A stretch of DNA of 64,000 nt from Candidatus Babelota bacterium (GCA_018817025.1 JAHIUU010000007.1:62001-126000); one strand, 5' to 3'. Shown: positions 41,260-49,898, counted from the first letter of the stretch. Program-made: numbers and translations. Notes: generated by a model not told the origin, from the letters alone.

Positions 41260-41935
41260 TAACGTCTCGATATAATTCAAGAATGTGTCTTGTGATTTTA
41301 CCGTCTTCGATGTAGTCGCCAACCTTTTTAAACCCAAATTTAATCATTGAGCGTTCGCTACGTGGGTTCCATGGTCGGACGTGAGCATTATATTTATCTG
41401 TTGATGGGTTAGTGTCAAAATACGCTTTTGAGACAAGATAAAGCGACTCCTGGATTCGGCCACCTCCACGATAGTTTTTATTCAGCCACATGCCAAGCTG
41501 GCCTGGATCATAGTCGTTTAGTTCTCTGATCTGAATGGAGCCAACCATTTTATTATCCTGGTTATTCCAGATGTTGTAGGCGATCATTTCTTTCTTTTCT
41601 ATTCTTTTTGCTTCACCCCGCACGTAGCGTTCAATGTATCCGTAAGATACCTTTGCTGGGAACTCAAGATACGTTCTTACGTCTTCATCGAAAGCTGTGT
41701 AGTAATCAAACGCAGAGTCGGCGGTTAGTTTTTTGAGTGTTATGATTTGTCCCTTAATCATGTCTGGGTAAGAAACTTTTTGTTGGGAGGCAGGTTTTGT
41801 GTGGGGCGTCTTTAAAATTACTTTTTTGTGTTGTTTGGTTGGGGTAAATAAGAGATAAAGTGTTATTCCTGCAACGAGGGCGACGATTGTCCCAGAAATA
41901 ATTTTTTGTATCGATAGCTTTTGGTTATTTTTCAC
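41237..41935 (-). CDS. Membrane-anchored GNAT acetyltransferase, paralogue A
   Basis: The 232-residue protein has one N-terminal membrane span (about 12-30), a polar linker, and a RimJ/RimL-type GNAT domain: IITLKKLTADSAFDYY opening, GSIQIRELNDYDPGQLGMWL, the acetyl-CoA loop NYRGGGRIQESLYLVSKAYF, and VRPWNPRSERSMIKFGFKKVG. GNAT enzymes transfer acetyl groups to amines. The anchor would place the domain at the membrane or, if it acts as a signal, outside the cytoplasm. Its start overlaps the stop of paralogue B by four bases; its end overlaps the FtsH-like gene by 23 bases. Confidence 0.85.
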   Translation of the reverse strand: MKNNQKLSIQKIISGTIVALVAGITLYLLFTPTKQHKKVILKTPHTKPASQQKVSYPDMIKGQIITLKKLTADSAFDYYTAFDEDVRTYLEFPAKVSYGYIERYVRGEAKRIEKKEMIAYNIWNNQDNKMVGSIQIRELNDYDPGQLGMWLNKNYRGGGRIQESLYLVSKAYFDTNPSTDKYNAHVRPWNPRSERSMIKFGFKKVGDYIEDGKITRHILELYRDVINRKARQ

Positions 41936-42567
41936 AGAGTTTCTCCCGTTTGTTTTGTTTTGTTTTCGATTGTTTTGCGATCTAATTCAAGAACATAGTC
42001 TGTTGTTTTCCCATTTTCGACTCGATCATAACTTTTTTTAAACCCAAACTTTTCGAGCGCCCGAAGACTTCGTGGGTTCCATGGTCGGACATAAGCGTTA
42101 TAGCTTTTAATAGTTGGGTTAGCTTCGAAGTAAGCTTTAGAGATCAGATACATTGCTTCTTGAGCCCGGCCGCCACCGTGATAGTTTTCGTTAATCCATA
42201 TTTCAAACTGGCCTGGGTCGTCGGGGTCTTTCTTTCTGATTTCGGTAGCTCCTACCATCCTGTTGTCGCGATTATCCCAAATATTGTAGGCGATTTTTAG
42301 GTTTTTTTGCATTTTATCAAATTTAATTTGTATGTGCTGATTTATGTAATTTTGTGAGATATTTTCTGGAAGCTCAAGAAACTCTGAGAGCTCTTTAGAA
42401 AGCAATTTATAGTAATCGACTGCTGAATCAAGTGTTAATTTTTTGAGTGTGACAATTTGGCCTGTTACGGTATCTGGGTATTGTGTTTTTTTATAAAAGA
42501 AAGTGCTGGCGATAAGAGCGATTGTTGTGCCAATAGAAACGGTAAGAAATATCTGTTTTTTATTCAT
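41932..42567 (-). CDS. Membrane-anchored GNAT acetyltransferase, paralogue B
   Basis: The 211-residue protein repeats the plan of paralogue A: a single span (residues 6-25), then IVTLKKLTLDSAVDYY, GATEIRKKDPDDPGQFEIW, NYHGGGRAQEAMYLISKAYF and VRPWNPRSLRALEKFGFKK. The two are clearly a tandem duplication (roughly half identical by eye). The ATG at 42567 opens the hydrophobic span; an in-frame ATG eight codons upstream is less likely. Substrate and topology are unknown. Confidence 0.83.
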   Translation of the reverse strand: MNKKQIFLTVSIGTTIALIASTFFYKKTQYPDTVTGQIVTLKKLTLDSAVDYYKLLSKELSEFLELPENISQNYINQHIQIKFDKMQKNLKIAYNIWDNRDNRMVGATEIRKKDPDDPGQFEIWINENYHGGGRAQEAMYLISKAYFEANPTIKSYNAYVRPWNPRSLRALEKFGFKKSYDRVENGKTTDYVLELDRKTIENKTKQTGETL

Positions 42568-42667
42568 GATGACCCCAAGTGTTTTTTCCAAAACTACCCC
42601 CAGTTATACTTCAAATATAGGTGATTAGGTGGTTTTTTTGCAAGATTATTGGGAAAAGCTTGCTGGA

Positions 42668-42718
42668 CCCCTCGATACAACTGCTACGCTTCGCTTCGCA
42701 ATCACTCGGGGCGAACGG
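42668..42718 (+). repeat. Dispersed repeat copy 6
   Basis: The copy runs CCCCTCGATACAACTGCTACG, less its first base, and ends CAATCACTCGGGGCGAACGG. It has both consensus ends with a copy-specific middle. Confidence 0.8.
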
Positions 42719-42821
42719 CAAATTTTTTAAAGCTAGGTAGAATTTTCAGATAAGTTCTTAAGTTGATGACATCGGCCCTATGCCCCCCGTTGGCGTGAAC
42801 ATAGCTGAAATAATACGAATA

Positions 42822-42880
42822 TGGTTTCGAATTGTTGGATGTGTTTGGATTTCTATTGTTTGATTTAGAATTATTGGTTC
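42822..42880 (+). repeat. Low-complexity element shared with 4621-4680
   Basis: ATGGTTTCGAATTGTTGGAT followed by GTGTTTGGATTTCTATTG aligns base for base over most of its length with the reverse complement of 4621-4680. T-rich elements of this style are common between genes in several uncultured phyla; no function is known to me. Confidence 0.55.
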
Positions 42881-42884
42881 GAAT

Positions 42885-42936
42885 CCCTCGATACATCCCC
42901 CTTCGCCAAGGCTTCGCAATCACTCGGGACAGGCGG
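42885..42936 (+). repeat. Dispersed repeat copy 7
   Basis: The copy begins CCCTCGATACATCCCCCTTC and ends AATCACTCGGGACAGGCGG; GGTTCGAAT precedes it, as in copy 1. It is the closest relative of the copy inside waaA. Confidence 0.8.
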
Positions 42937-43041
42937 GATACGAAGGGAGCCCCCGTTAGGGGCCGACTGCTTAATCGCAAGCGTGGCCGAAGAGCCGAAG
43001 GCGATGAGCCCTAACGCTAATGTGTGGCGATCTCTCGTTAC

Positions 43042-44577
43042 TCAGAGAGGAAGATTTGCGTGTTTTTTTCGTGGAAGATGCTCCACTTTTTCTTTGGTGA
43101 TCGCAAGCGCTTTTATGAGGTGTTTTCTCGTGTTGCAGGGTTCGATTATATCATCAATATAGCCGTATTCGGCTGCGACGAAGGGATTGAGATATTCTTG
43201 TGAGTATTGATTCTCGAGTGTTTTTTTAAGAATTTGTTTTTCTTCTAGATCGTCGATCGTTCCAAGTTGCTTTCTATTGAGAATAGCGACCGCTGCTTGT
43301 GGGCCAAGAACCGCTATTTGGGCGGTTGGCCATGCGTATACAAAGTCTGCGCCTAAGTGCTTGCTGCCCATGACGATGTAGGCGCCCCCAAATGCTTTTC
43401 GTAAAATTATTGTGATTTTTGGTACGGTTGCTTGCGCGTATGCCGCAAGTAGTTTGGCGCCGTGGCGAATGATGCCTGCATGCTCCTGGTCGACGCCTGG
43501 CAAGAAGCCTGGTACGTCGACAAATGAGACGATTGGGATGGAGAAGCTGTCGCAAAAGTTTATAAAGCGAGCTGCTTTGCATGAAGCATTGATATCGAGT
43601 GCGCCGGCAAGAACTAGTGGCTGGTTTGCGACAACCCCAACGACCGTCCCCTCGACACGAGCAAACCCGATGATAATGTTTGGTGCGAACTTTTTCTGAA
43701 TTTCTAAAAAGCTGTTTGTGTCGATGATTGAGTCTATAACGGCCCGGATATCGTAGCTTTTTTGTGCCTGTTCGGGAACCAGCTTTTGAGCCGGAATAAA
43801 TTTCTTTGGTGCGTCTGGTTGGTCGTCTCTGGGTGGATCGACTTTGTAGTTGCTAGGCAGATATGAGAAGAATTGTTTGAATGTTGTAAAGCAAGCTTCT
43901 TCTGTTGGCGAGACAAAGTGGACAACCCCTGATTTTTCCTCGTGAACATTCGCACCTCCAAGTGACTCTTTATCGATATCTTGATGCATGACCTGTTTGA
44001 TTACCTGGGGGCCGGTGATAAACAGTTGGCTTATTTTTTCAGTGGTAAAGATGAAGTCAGTGAGAGCTGGCGAATAGACGGCGCCTCCGGCGCATGGGCC
44101 TAAGATAATCGATAGTTGCGGTACAACCCCAGAGTAGCGGGTGTTGCGCATGAAAATATCACCGTAGCCGGCGAGTGCGTGGATGCCCTCGTCGATTCGA
44201 GCGCCACCAGAGTCGATGATGCCAACTATTGGGCAACCTATTTTGACTGCTGTGTCCATAATTTTACAAATTTTTTGTGCGTGATGCTTTCCGAGGGAGC
44301 CGCCTTTGATCGTGAAATCTTGTGAGTATAAGGCCATCTGGCGGCCGTCGATTGAGCCAAAACCGGTAACAACGCCGTCGGTGTACAGTTTTTCTTTGAG
44401 AATCGGCGATGTGACGAACGTGTCGATCTCCTCAAAACTGCCAGGGTCAATCAGGAGCTCTATTCGCTCTCGAGCGGTTTTCTTACCATGTAGTTTTTGT
44501 TTGTTTACTTTTTCTTGCGAGACGCCAGAAATTGCCAGTTTCTTTTTTTCTCGCAAGCTTTTTGATACGGTGTTCAT
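43042..44577 (-). CDS. Acyl-CoA carboxylase carboxyltransferase (beta) subunit, PccB-like
   Basis: The 511-residue protein is a biotin-dependent carboxyltransferase of the propionyl/acetyl-CoA carboxylase beta type (also used by methylmalonyl-CoA decarboxylase): KLHGKKTARERIELLIDPGS, SQDFTIKGGSLGKHHAQKI, GIIDSGGARIDEGIHAL, GPCAGGAVYSPALTDF, and FVDVPGFLPGVDQEH with KAFGGAYIVMGSK. It moves CO2 between biotin and an acyl-CoA. The biotin carboxylase and biotin-carrier subunits are not in the window, so the direction and pathway (malonyl-CoA supply for fatty acids, or propionate metabolism) are uncertain. The ATG at 44577 is eight bases from a TATAAT, with no Shine-Dalgarno. Confidence 0.92.
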   Translation of the reverse strand: MNTVSKSLREKKKLAISGVSQEKVNKQKLHGKKTARERIELLIDPGSFEEIDTFVTSPILKEKLYTDGVVTGFGSIDGRQMALYSQDFTIKGGSLGKHHAQKICKIMDTAVKIGCPIVGIIDSGGARIDEGIHALAGYGDIFMRNTRYSGVVPQLSIILGPCAGGAVYSPALTDFIFTTEKISQLFITGPQVIKQVMHQDIDKESLGGANVHEEKSGVVHFVSPTEEACFTTFKQFFSYLPSNYKVDPPRDDQPDAPKKFIPAQKLVPEQAQKSYDIRAVIDSIIDTNSFLEIQKKFAPNIIIGFARVEGTVVGVVANQPLVLAGALDINASCKAARFINFCDSFSIPIVSFVDVPGFLPGVDQEHAGIIRHGAKLLAAYAQATVPKITIILRKAFGGAYIVMGSKHLGADFVYAWPTAQIAVLGPQAAVAILNRKQLGTIDDLEEKQILKKTLENQYSQEYLNPFVAAEYGYIDDIIEPCNTRKHLIKALAITKEKVEHLPRKKHANLPL

Positions 44578-44584
44578 GGTAGCG

Positions 44585-44613
44585 ATTATACCCGAGTGAT
44601 GGGCATTGGGCAA
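44585..44613 (-). promoter_or_regulatory. Promoter of the carboxyltransferase gene, apparently leaderless
   Basis: On the minus strand TTGCCC (44613-44608) and a perfect TATAAT (44590-44585) are 17 bases apart. The ATG at 44577 follows after seven bases, at the expected transcription start. Confidence 0.6.
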
Positions 44614-44631
44614 GAGAGAAAGGGGAGAGTC

Positions 44632-45105
44632 ATGGAGCAAAATAGGAGTGCCAGTGTGGCCTGGTTTAAGTTGGCAGAATTAGTCTCTCGCGGAGAAAAA
44701 GAAAAAACATTGACGCTCTACAGACTGCTTTCGCATTCGTTCGATGAGCGAGCATATGTCTTACAGGTTGAAGGGGACATTTTGTGGGCGTTTGAAGATA
44801 AAGAGGCGATTGGACGATACAAACAGGCAGCATTTTTGTATCAGAAAGAAAATAAAATACACGCGTCGATTGCGGTTTATGAACATATCGTAATCATCAA
44901 GCCTGATGATTACGAATCCCACAAAAATCTTGTTTTGTTATATGCACAGCATGGCGACAAAGAAAAGTTCATGAAGCACTTTATGTTTCTGTTGGATCTG
45001 TTTGAGAAGAAGGGCGTTTCTCAAGGCGAAGTCTTAGGGGTGATTGATGAGATTGAGGGAATCAGTTCTTTGTTGGCGAAGCGGGCTAGAAAGTTGTTCT
45101 CTTAG
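44632..45105 (+). CDS. TPR-like helical protein
   Basis: The 157-residue cytoplasmic protein consists of helical pairs resembling tetratricopeptide repeats (EKTLTLYRLLSHSF; EAIGRYKQAAFLYQKENK; ASIAVYEHIVIIKPDDYESH; HKNLVLLYAQHGD). Such repeats mediate protein contacts. The start at 44632 has GGGGAG; the ATG at 44596 lies in the divergent promoter and is less likely. Its last 72 bases overlap the end of waaF on the other strand, an unusually long convergent overlap. Confidence 0.75.
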   Translation: MEQNRSASVAWFKLAELVSRGEKEKTLTLYRLLSHSFDERAYVLQVEGDILWAFEDKEAIGRYKQAAFLYQKENKIHASIAVYEHIVIIKPDDYESHKNLVLLYAQHGDKEKFMKHFMFLLDLFEKKGVSQGEVLGVIDEIEGISSLLAKRARKLFS

Positions 45106-46089
45106 AGCTTCGTACACTTCGTCGACACCTATGGCCTTCATGCAAGCGTGATCGTGAGGGCATTCGCGACGGTGACATGGTGAACAAGAAACATGTCTTT
45201 GGATAACTTTACCATTTGGGTATGGCCTTGAAACGGTTGCGTCTGTTGGTCCAAATAGAGCAACGAGAGGGGTTTGTAAGGCTGCGGCAATATGCATCGG
45301 TCCACTGTCGTTCGCAAGAAAAACGTCACACACAGAGATTATAGAAATAAGTTCGCGCAAAGATGTTTTTCCAACAAGATTTATAATTTGTGGTGCTTGG
45401 CAAATCGTTTTGCTTAGTTCGATTTCGCTTTTGTTGCCAAGAAAAATGATCTGTGCGCTATCTTCTCGGCTGAGTTTTTCAGCAACAGCCCGAAATCGTT
45501 CCGGTAGCCATCGTTTTGCTGTCCCAAAAGCAGCTCCAGGGCAGATCCCGATAATTTTTTGTTCTTGCGCCCATCCATGGTTTTTCAAAATTTTCTTAGC
45601 TGCAATTTTTTCTTTTTCAGTAACATATAATTCAGGTAATTTATGAAATACGTCTTGTTTATTTGCACCAAGCAGCGATAAATAAGTCAAAACAAGATGC
45701 TGGTTTTTTCTATTTTTAGGAAAAGAAACAGCCTGGCTTAAAAGAATAGAGCGTATGTCTATGTTATTGCTAAAGCCGATGCGGTTTTTGACGTTTCCGC
45801 GAAAAAACCACCATGCAGATGAAATAGAATTGGTTAGCAGGACGCCGGTGTCGAATTTTTTCTCTTTTAATTCTAGGATAATTGCTCTTTTTTCATGTCT
45901 GTTTTTTGGTTTATTATAATTCCAGATTTTGTCTACGTGAGGGTTTGCGAGAAGCAAATCAGCGACGTTAGACTGGCACAAGGCGGTGATGTGAGCATTA
46001 GGAAGGCATTTTCGTAAAGCCATTAACACAGGGGTGCTCATGATAAGATCGCCCAACCAGTTTGGCATACGCACAATAACTTTTTCCAT
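45034..46089 (-). CDS. waaF: ADP-heptose:LPS heptosyltransferase (GT9 family)
   Basis: The 351-residue cytoplasmic enzyme has the GT9 opening VRMPNWLGDLIMSTPVLMAL, PGAAFGTAKRWLPERF, ANDSGPMHIAAALQTPLVALFGPTD and the C-terminal cysteine/histidine cluster CSPCHRRECPHDHACM, all typical of WaaF (heptosyltransferase II). It adds heptose to the LPS inner core, acting after WaaA, also in this window. The ATG is directly after the dnaE stop (four bases between), so it is co-transcribed with dnaE. Its C-terminal tail is encoded opposite the TPR gene. Confidence 0.92.
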   Translation of the reverse strand: MEKVIVRMPNWLGDLIMSTPVLMALRKCLPNAHITALCQSNVADLLLANPHVDKIWNYNKPKNRHEKRAIILELKEKKFDTGVLLTNSISSAWWFFRGNVKNRIGFSNNIDIRSILLSQAVSFPKNRKNQHLVLTYLSLLGANKQDVFHKLPELYVTEKEKIAAKKILKNHGWAQEQKIIGICPGAAFGTAKRWLPERFRAVAEKLSREDSAQIIFLGNKSEIELSKTICQAPQIINLVGKTSLRELISIISVCDVFLANDSGPMHIAAALQTPLVALFGPTDATVSRPYPNGKVIQRHVSCSPCHRRECPHDHACMKAIGVDEVYEALREQLSSPLRQQRTDSLNLINHP

Positions 46090-46093
46090 AGGT

Positions 46094-49000
46094 TTAGAGT
46101 TCCAGTTTGAAAGTAATCCCTGTATTGAGGAGAGCAGCAAGCTGTTTTTGGTCGACGGAGATTCGTTTTCTGGTTCGTAGGAGAAGCTTTTCTCCGTTTT
46201 CGTAGAACGTTACATTAAGTGGTGTTTTTCCCGGGCGTAGTGTTGTTTTAATTTTTTCGACTGTCTCTTGAGTAAACGATGCGGGAAGCTCGAGTGTGCA
46301 ACTTTCTATAGTTGCCCATTCGTCAAAGATGAGCTCGATCGGGACAATATCGTTTGCTTTGATTTTACATTTATTATCTGTTGTCGTGTCGAGCGCCCCT
46401 TTAATAACAAATACATTATACTCATCAAGCCACGGCTCAACTTTTGTGTAGAGCCTCGGGAAAATAATCACTTCGCATCGTCCAGAAAAGTCTTCGAATT
46501 GAGCGAACGCCATGCGGTCGCCTTTTTTTGTGGTGATCTCGCGGTGTGACTGCTTGAGCCCGCAGCAGACGATGACAGGCTCCTGCCGGCCACGAAAGTT
46601 TTTTATTTTTTCAAACGCTTTTTCAAATGGCTCATGTGCAAAAAGCATGAGTGTTTGCTTGTGGCTCTCAAGAGGGTGCGAGCTTAAATAAAAGCCGACG
46701 ACCTCTTTTTCTTTTTCAAGTTTTTCTTTGTCTGACCACTCATCGCATGCCTGAAACGAGTAATACTCTTCGGTTTCTTGAGAAGACTTGGTTGAGCCTA
46801 GTGCGCTGAAGAGTTGCATCTGGCCAGTTTTTGCGGCCTCTTTTTCTTTTGCTGCGATTAGGATGATTTTTTCGAGCTCGTTTGTTTTTTGGGCACGGTT
46901 GCCTGGGAGCTCGTCGAACGCTCCAGCGGCGATTAAACTTTCTGTGATCCGTTTGTTGATACTTCTGAGATCAACTCGTTTGCAGAAGTCCAAGAGATCA
47001 AGAAACGGTTTCGGCTTACCATTAGACACTCGAGACTCTCGAGAGTCTCGTTCTCGAATAATATTCTCGAGTGCAGTCCGGCCAACGTTCTTAATTCCTT
47101 TTAATCCGAACAGGATGCCGTCTTCGTGCGCCGAGAATTCTATAGATGAGCGATTTATGGTTGGGGGTATTGTTTTGATTCCCATGCGTGAAATTTCTTG
47201 CAGGTAGAAGGTGAGTTTGTCTGGATCGCTGGTTTCGAATGATACGAGTGCTGCCATGAACTCTTTAGGGTAGTTTGCTTTGAGGTAGGCGGTGTGATAG
47301 GCGATGAGCGCGTATGCGGTAGAATGCGATTTGTTGAAGCCGTAACCTGCGAAGTAGGCCATGAGGTCGAATAGTTCTTCAGCTTTTTTTACGTTGAAGT
47401 TACGCGCTTTTGCGCCGTCGACAAATATTTTTTTATGTTCTGCCATGACGTCGACTTTTTTCTTTCCCATTGCCCGTCGGAGTATGTCAGAGCCGCCAAG
47501 GGTGTACCCAGCTATTGCCGATGCGATTTTCATGACCTGTTCTTGGTAGACGATGACGCCATACGTTTCTTTTAGGATTGGCTCGAGTTCTGGAAACATG
47601 TAGGTTGTTTTTTTTCGTCCGTGACGACGATCGATAAAGTCGTCGACCATGCCTGAACCGAGTGGGCCCGGTCGGTAGAGTGCGTTGACGGCGATAAGAT
47701 CTTCAAATTTTTCTGGTTGGAGTTTTCGCAAAACTTCACGTATTCCTTCAGATTCAAATTGGAAAATGCCGGAGGTTTCTCCGGATCTTAGTAAATCAAA
47801 TGCTTGCTGGTTGTCCATTGCTAGGGTGTCGAGGTCGATAGTTGCGCCGTGATTTTTTTTTATCGCTTTGAGGGTTCGATCGATGACGGTTAAGTTTTTT
47901 AGGCCTAAGAAGTCCATTTTCAAGAAGCCGACGCTTTCGAGTTCTGACATTGCATATTGGGTGACGAGCTCGTTGGTTTTAGCTGGGACGTAAAGTGGAA
48001 GCATCTTTCGTAAAGGCTCTGGGGCGATGACGACGCCGGCGGCGTGCTTTGAGGCGTGTCGAGTTAATCCTTCAAGTCTCAGACATAGTTTCATGAGCTT
48101 GTTAACGTTTGGATTGTTTTCGACCATATCTTTCAGTTTTGGTTCCTGTTCCATAGCATCAGCAAGCGTTATTTTAAGTTGGTTGGGGATAAGATCAGTG
48201 ATGGCGTTAGCGTCTTGGAATGGAAAGCCGAGGGCTCGGGCAACGTCTTTGATCACCCCTTTGGCCATCATGGTTCCAAAGGTTATGATTTGGCAGACGC
48301 ACTCGTGACCATATTTTTCTTTAACGTAGTTGATGACGTCTTCCCGTTGTTCGATACAGAAGTCGATGTCGATGTCGGGCATGGAGATTCGTTCTGGGTT
48401 GAGGAATCGTTCGAACAGGAGATTGTATTTTATTGGGTCAACGTTGGTTATTTGGAGGGCCCAGGCAACCAGCGACCCGGCCGCCGAGCCTCGTCCTGGA
48501 CCGATCGGGATTTGTTGTTCTTTTGCCCACTTGATGAAGTCTCCAACAACGAGGAAGTAACCAACGAAGCCCATTTTTGTTATCAGCTCGATCTCTTCTT
48601 CTAGTCTATTGTTGTACGTATCGTGTTGATCGTGGGGGATTATAGATTTCTCTTTGAGTTTATCTAAGCCCTCAATACATAACTGTTTAAAATAGCTTTC
48701 TTGAGAGTGTGTTTTTGGCACGGGAAAGTTGGGGAAGAACAGTTTATTAAACTCGAATTCAAACTCGCACATGTCGGCGACTTTTCCTGTGTTCCAAACC
48801 GCCTGCTCGTGTCCGTGGCAAAATTCAAGCATCTGTTCGGTTGTTCGCACGTATGCTTTGCATTCGCCAAAGGTCATGCGGCTTGGGTCGGACATAAGTT
48901 TTTTTGTCTGAATTGCGAGAAGAATCTCGTGAGCTTCATTGTCTTCGGCTCGTAGGTAGTGGCAGTCGTTGGTTGCTAGAAGATTGACGCCCCATTCGTC

Positions 49001-49582
49001 TGCGTATTGAAAGATGAGCTTATTGGTTATTTTTTGTTTTTCAAAGTCAGGTGGCATGACCTCGAGATAGAATTTGTCTTTGCCAAATGTGTTGAGACCC
49101 CACTCAGTCCATTTTTTGGCTTCATCGATGTTGCCGTGACGCAACAGGCTTGGGATATGCCCGCCGACGCAGGCAGAACCGACGATGAGACCTTCTGAAT
49201 ATTTCTCGAGGATTTTATAGTCGATCCGTGGCTTGTAATAAAAGCCGTCTTGGTATGAGAACGCCATGAGTTGGCAGAGATTTTTGTAGCCTATCTTATT
49301 TTGAACGACGAGAAGAATATGATAGTAGGGACTGTTTTTGTCTTTGATAGTCGCTTCTGGAGTGAGGTACATCTCACAGCCCAGGATGGGCTTGATACCG
49401 GTTTTTTTTGCTTGTTTGAAGAATTTTACGGCGCCAAATATGTTGCCGTGATCGGATATTCCGACCGCTTTCCAGTTTTGTTCTTTTGCAAAGATGAGCA
49501 ACTCGTTAGTTTTGATTGCTCCGTCGAGAAGAGAGAATTCGGTATGGAGATGGAGTTGCGCGAAGTGTTGGGGGTTGCTCAT
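46094..49582 (-). CDS. dnaE: DNA polymerase III alpha subunit
   Basis: The 1162-residue replicative polymerase has the N-terminal PHP domain (HLHTEFSLLDG, residues 11-21; GISDHGN), the polymerase active site PDIDIDF (402-408) with two catalytic aspartates, GPGRGSAAGSLVAWAL, LKMDFLGLKNLTVID with the third acidic region, YQEQVMKIA, a helix-hairpin-helix part and a C-terminal OB fold (PVIVCCGLKQSHREITTKKG). Length and order are those of DnaE1. It is upstream of waaF in one operon. Confidence 0.97.
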   Translation of the reverse strand: MSNPQHFAQLHLHTEFSLLDGAIKTNELLIFAKEQNWKAVGISDHGNIFGAVKFFKQAKKTGIKPILGCEMYLTPEATIKDKNSPYYHILLVVQNKIGYKNLCQLMAFSYQDGFYYKPRIDYKILEKYSEGLIVGSACVGGHIPSLLRHGNIDEAKKWTEWGLNTFGKDKFYLEVMPPDFEKQKITNKLIFQYADEWGVNLLATNDCHYLRAEDNEAHEILLAIQTKKLMSDPSRMTFGECKAYVRTTEQMLEFCHGHEQAVWNTGKVADMCEFEFEFNKLFFPNFPVPKTHSQESYFKQLCIEGLDKLKEKSIIPHDQHDTYNNRLEEEIELITKMGFVGYFLVVGDFIKWAKEQQIPIGPGRGSAAGSLVAWALQITNVDPIKYNLLFERFLNPERISMPDIDIDFCIEQREDVINYVKEKYGHECVCQIITFGTMMAKGVIKDVARALGFPFQDANAITDLIPNQLKITLADAMEQEPKLKDMVENNPNVNKLMKLCLRLEGLTRHASKHAAGVVIAPEPLRKMLPLYVPAKTNELVTQYAMSELESVGFLKMDFLGLKNLTVIDRTLKAIKKNHGATIDLDTLAMDNQQAFDLLRSGETSGIFQFESEGIREVLRKLQPEKFEDLIAVNALYRPGPLGSGMVDDFIDRRHGRKKTTYMFPELEPILKETYGVIVYQEQVMKIASAIAGYTLGGSDILRRAMGKKKVDVMAEHKKIFVDGAKARNFNVKKAEELFDLMAYFAGYGFNKSHSTAYALIAYHTAYLKANYPKEFMAALVSFETSDPDKLTFYLQEISRMGIKTIPPTINRSSIEFSAHEDGILFGLKGIKNVGRTALENIIRERDSRESRVSNGKPKPFLDLLDFCKRVDLRSINKRITESLIAAGAFDELPGNRAQKTNELEKIILIAAKEKEAAKTGQMQLFSALGSTKSSQETEEYYSFQACDEWSDKEKLEKEKEVVGFYLSSHPLESHKQTLMLFAHEPFEKAFEKIKNFRGRQEPVIVCCGLKQSHREITTKKGDRMAFAQFEDFSGRCEVIIFPRLYTKVEPWLDEYNVFVIKGALDTTTDNKCKIKANDIVPIELIFDEWATIESCTLELPASFTQETVEKIKTTLRPGKTPLNVTFYENGEKLLLRTRKRISVDQKQLAALLNTGITFKLEL

Positions 49583-49729
49583 GTCGAAAAGCCCTTTTTG
49601 TGGAAAATATGCCCAGTTTATGTGAGTTTTAGTTGTTTTTAGTGGTAACGCAGGCTTTCAGTGTATAAATAATTTTTTGAAAAGTTGAGATTTATGGTGG
49701 TTTTTTTGTATTTGAAAATGAAAAACAGT

Positions 49730-49757
49730 TGACACATAGAAATTATGGTGTACTATA
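49730..49757 (+). promoter_or_regulatory. Distal promoter with structured leader
   Basis: TTGACA (49730-49735) and TACTAT (49752-49757) are 16 bases apart. A transcript from here would carry two hairpins: TTTGGTT/AACCAAA (49801-49817) and ATCCCTGG/CTGGGGAT (49827-49851, with two G-U pairs). It could be a long 5' leader or a small RNA. Confidence 0.5.
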
Positions 49758-49870
49758 GAATATCTAGAGAATACTTACAACTTCTTCTAACCCCCATTTG
49801 TTTGGTTTTTAACCAAACCGATTTTGATCCCTGGTCTTTTCGGCTGGGGATTTACTCGTTTTGGGCCTGT

Positions 49871-49898
49871 TTGACATTATGGGGGCCTGTGATATGAT
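49871..49898 (+). promoter_or_regulatory. Proximal promoter of the UIM/protease gene
   Basis: TTGACA (49871-49876) and TATGAT (49893-49898) are 16 bases apart, about 45 bases upstream of the start codon at 49944. Both elements are near consensus, suggesting strong expression. Confidence 0.65.

Larger units (their letters stand above)
42568..43041. other. Intergenic region with two dispersed repeats and a low-complexity element
   Basis: These 474 bases contain repeat copies 6 and 7 in the same orientation, 166 bases apart between ends, with a T-rich stretch between them (42822-42880) that matches 4621-4680 in reverse complement. No gene is credible here. Confidence 0.6.

Noticed and set aside
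42870..42900. tRNA gene fragment suggested by GGTTCGAATCC
   Set aside because: Only a T-arm-like string is present, without acceptor or anticodon stems; the same string recurs at the end of other repeat copies.
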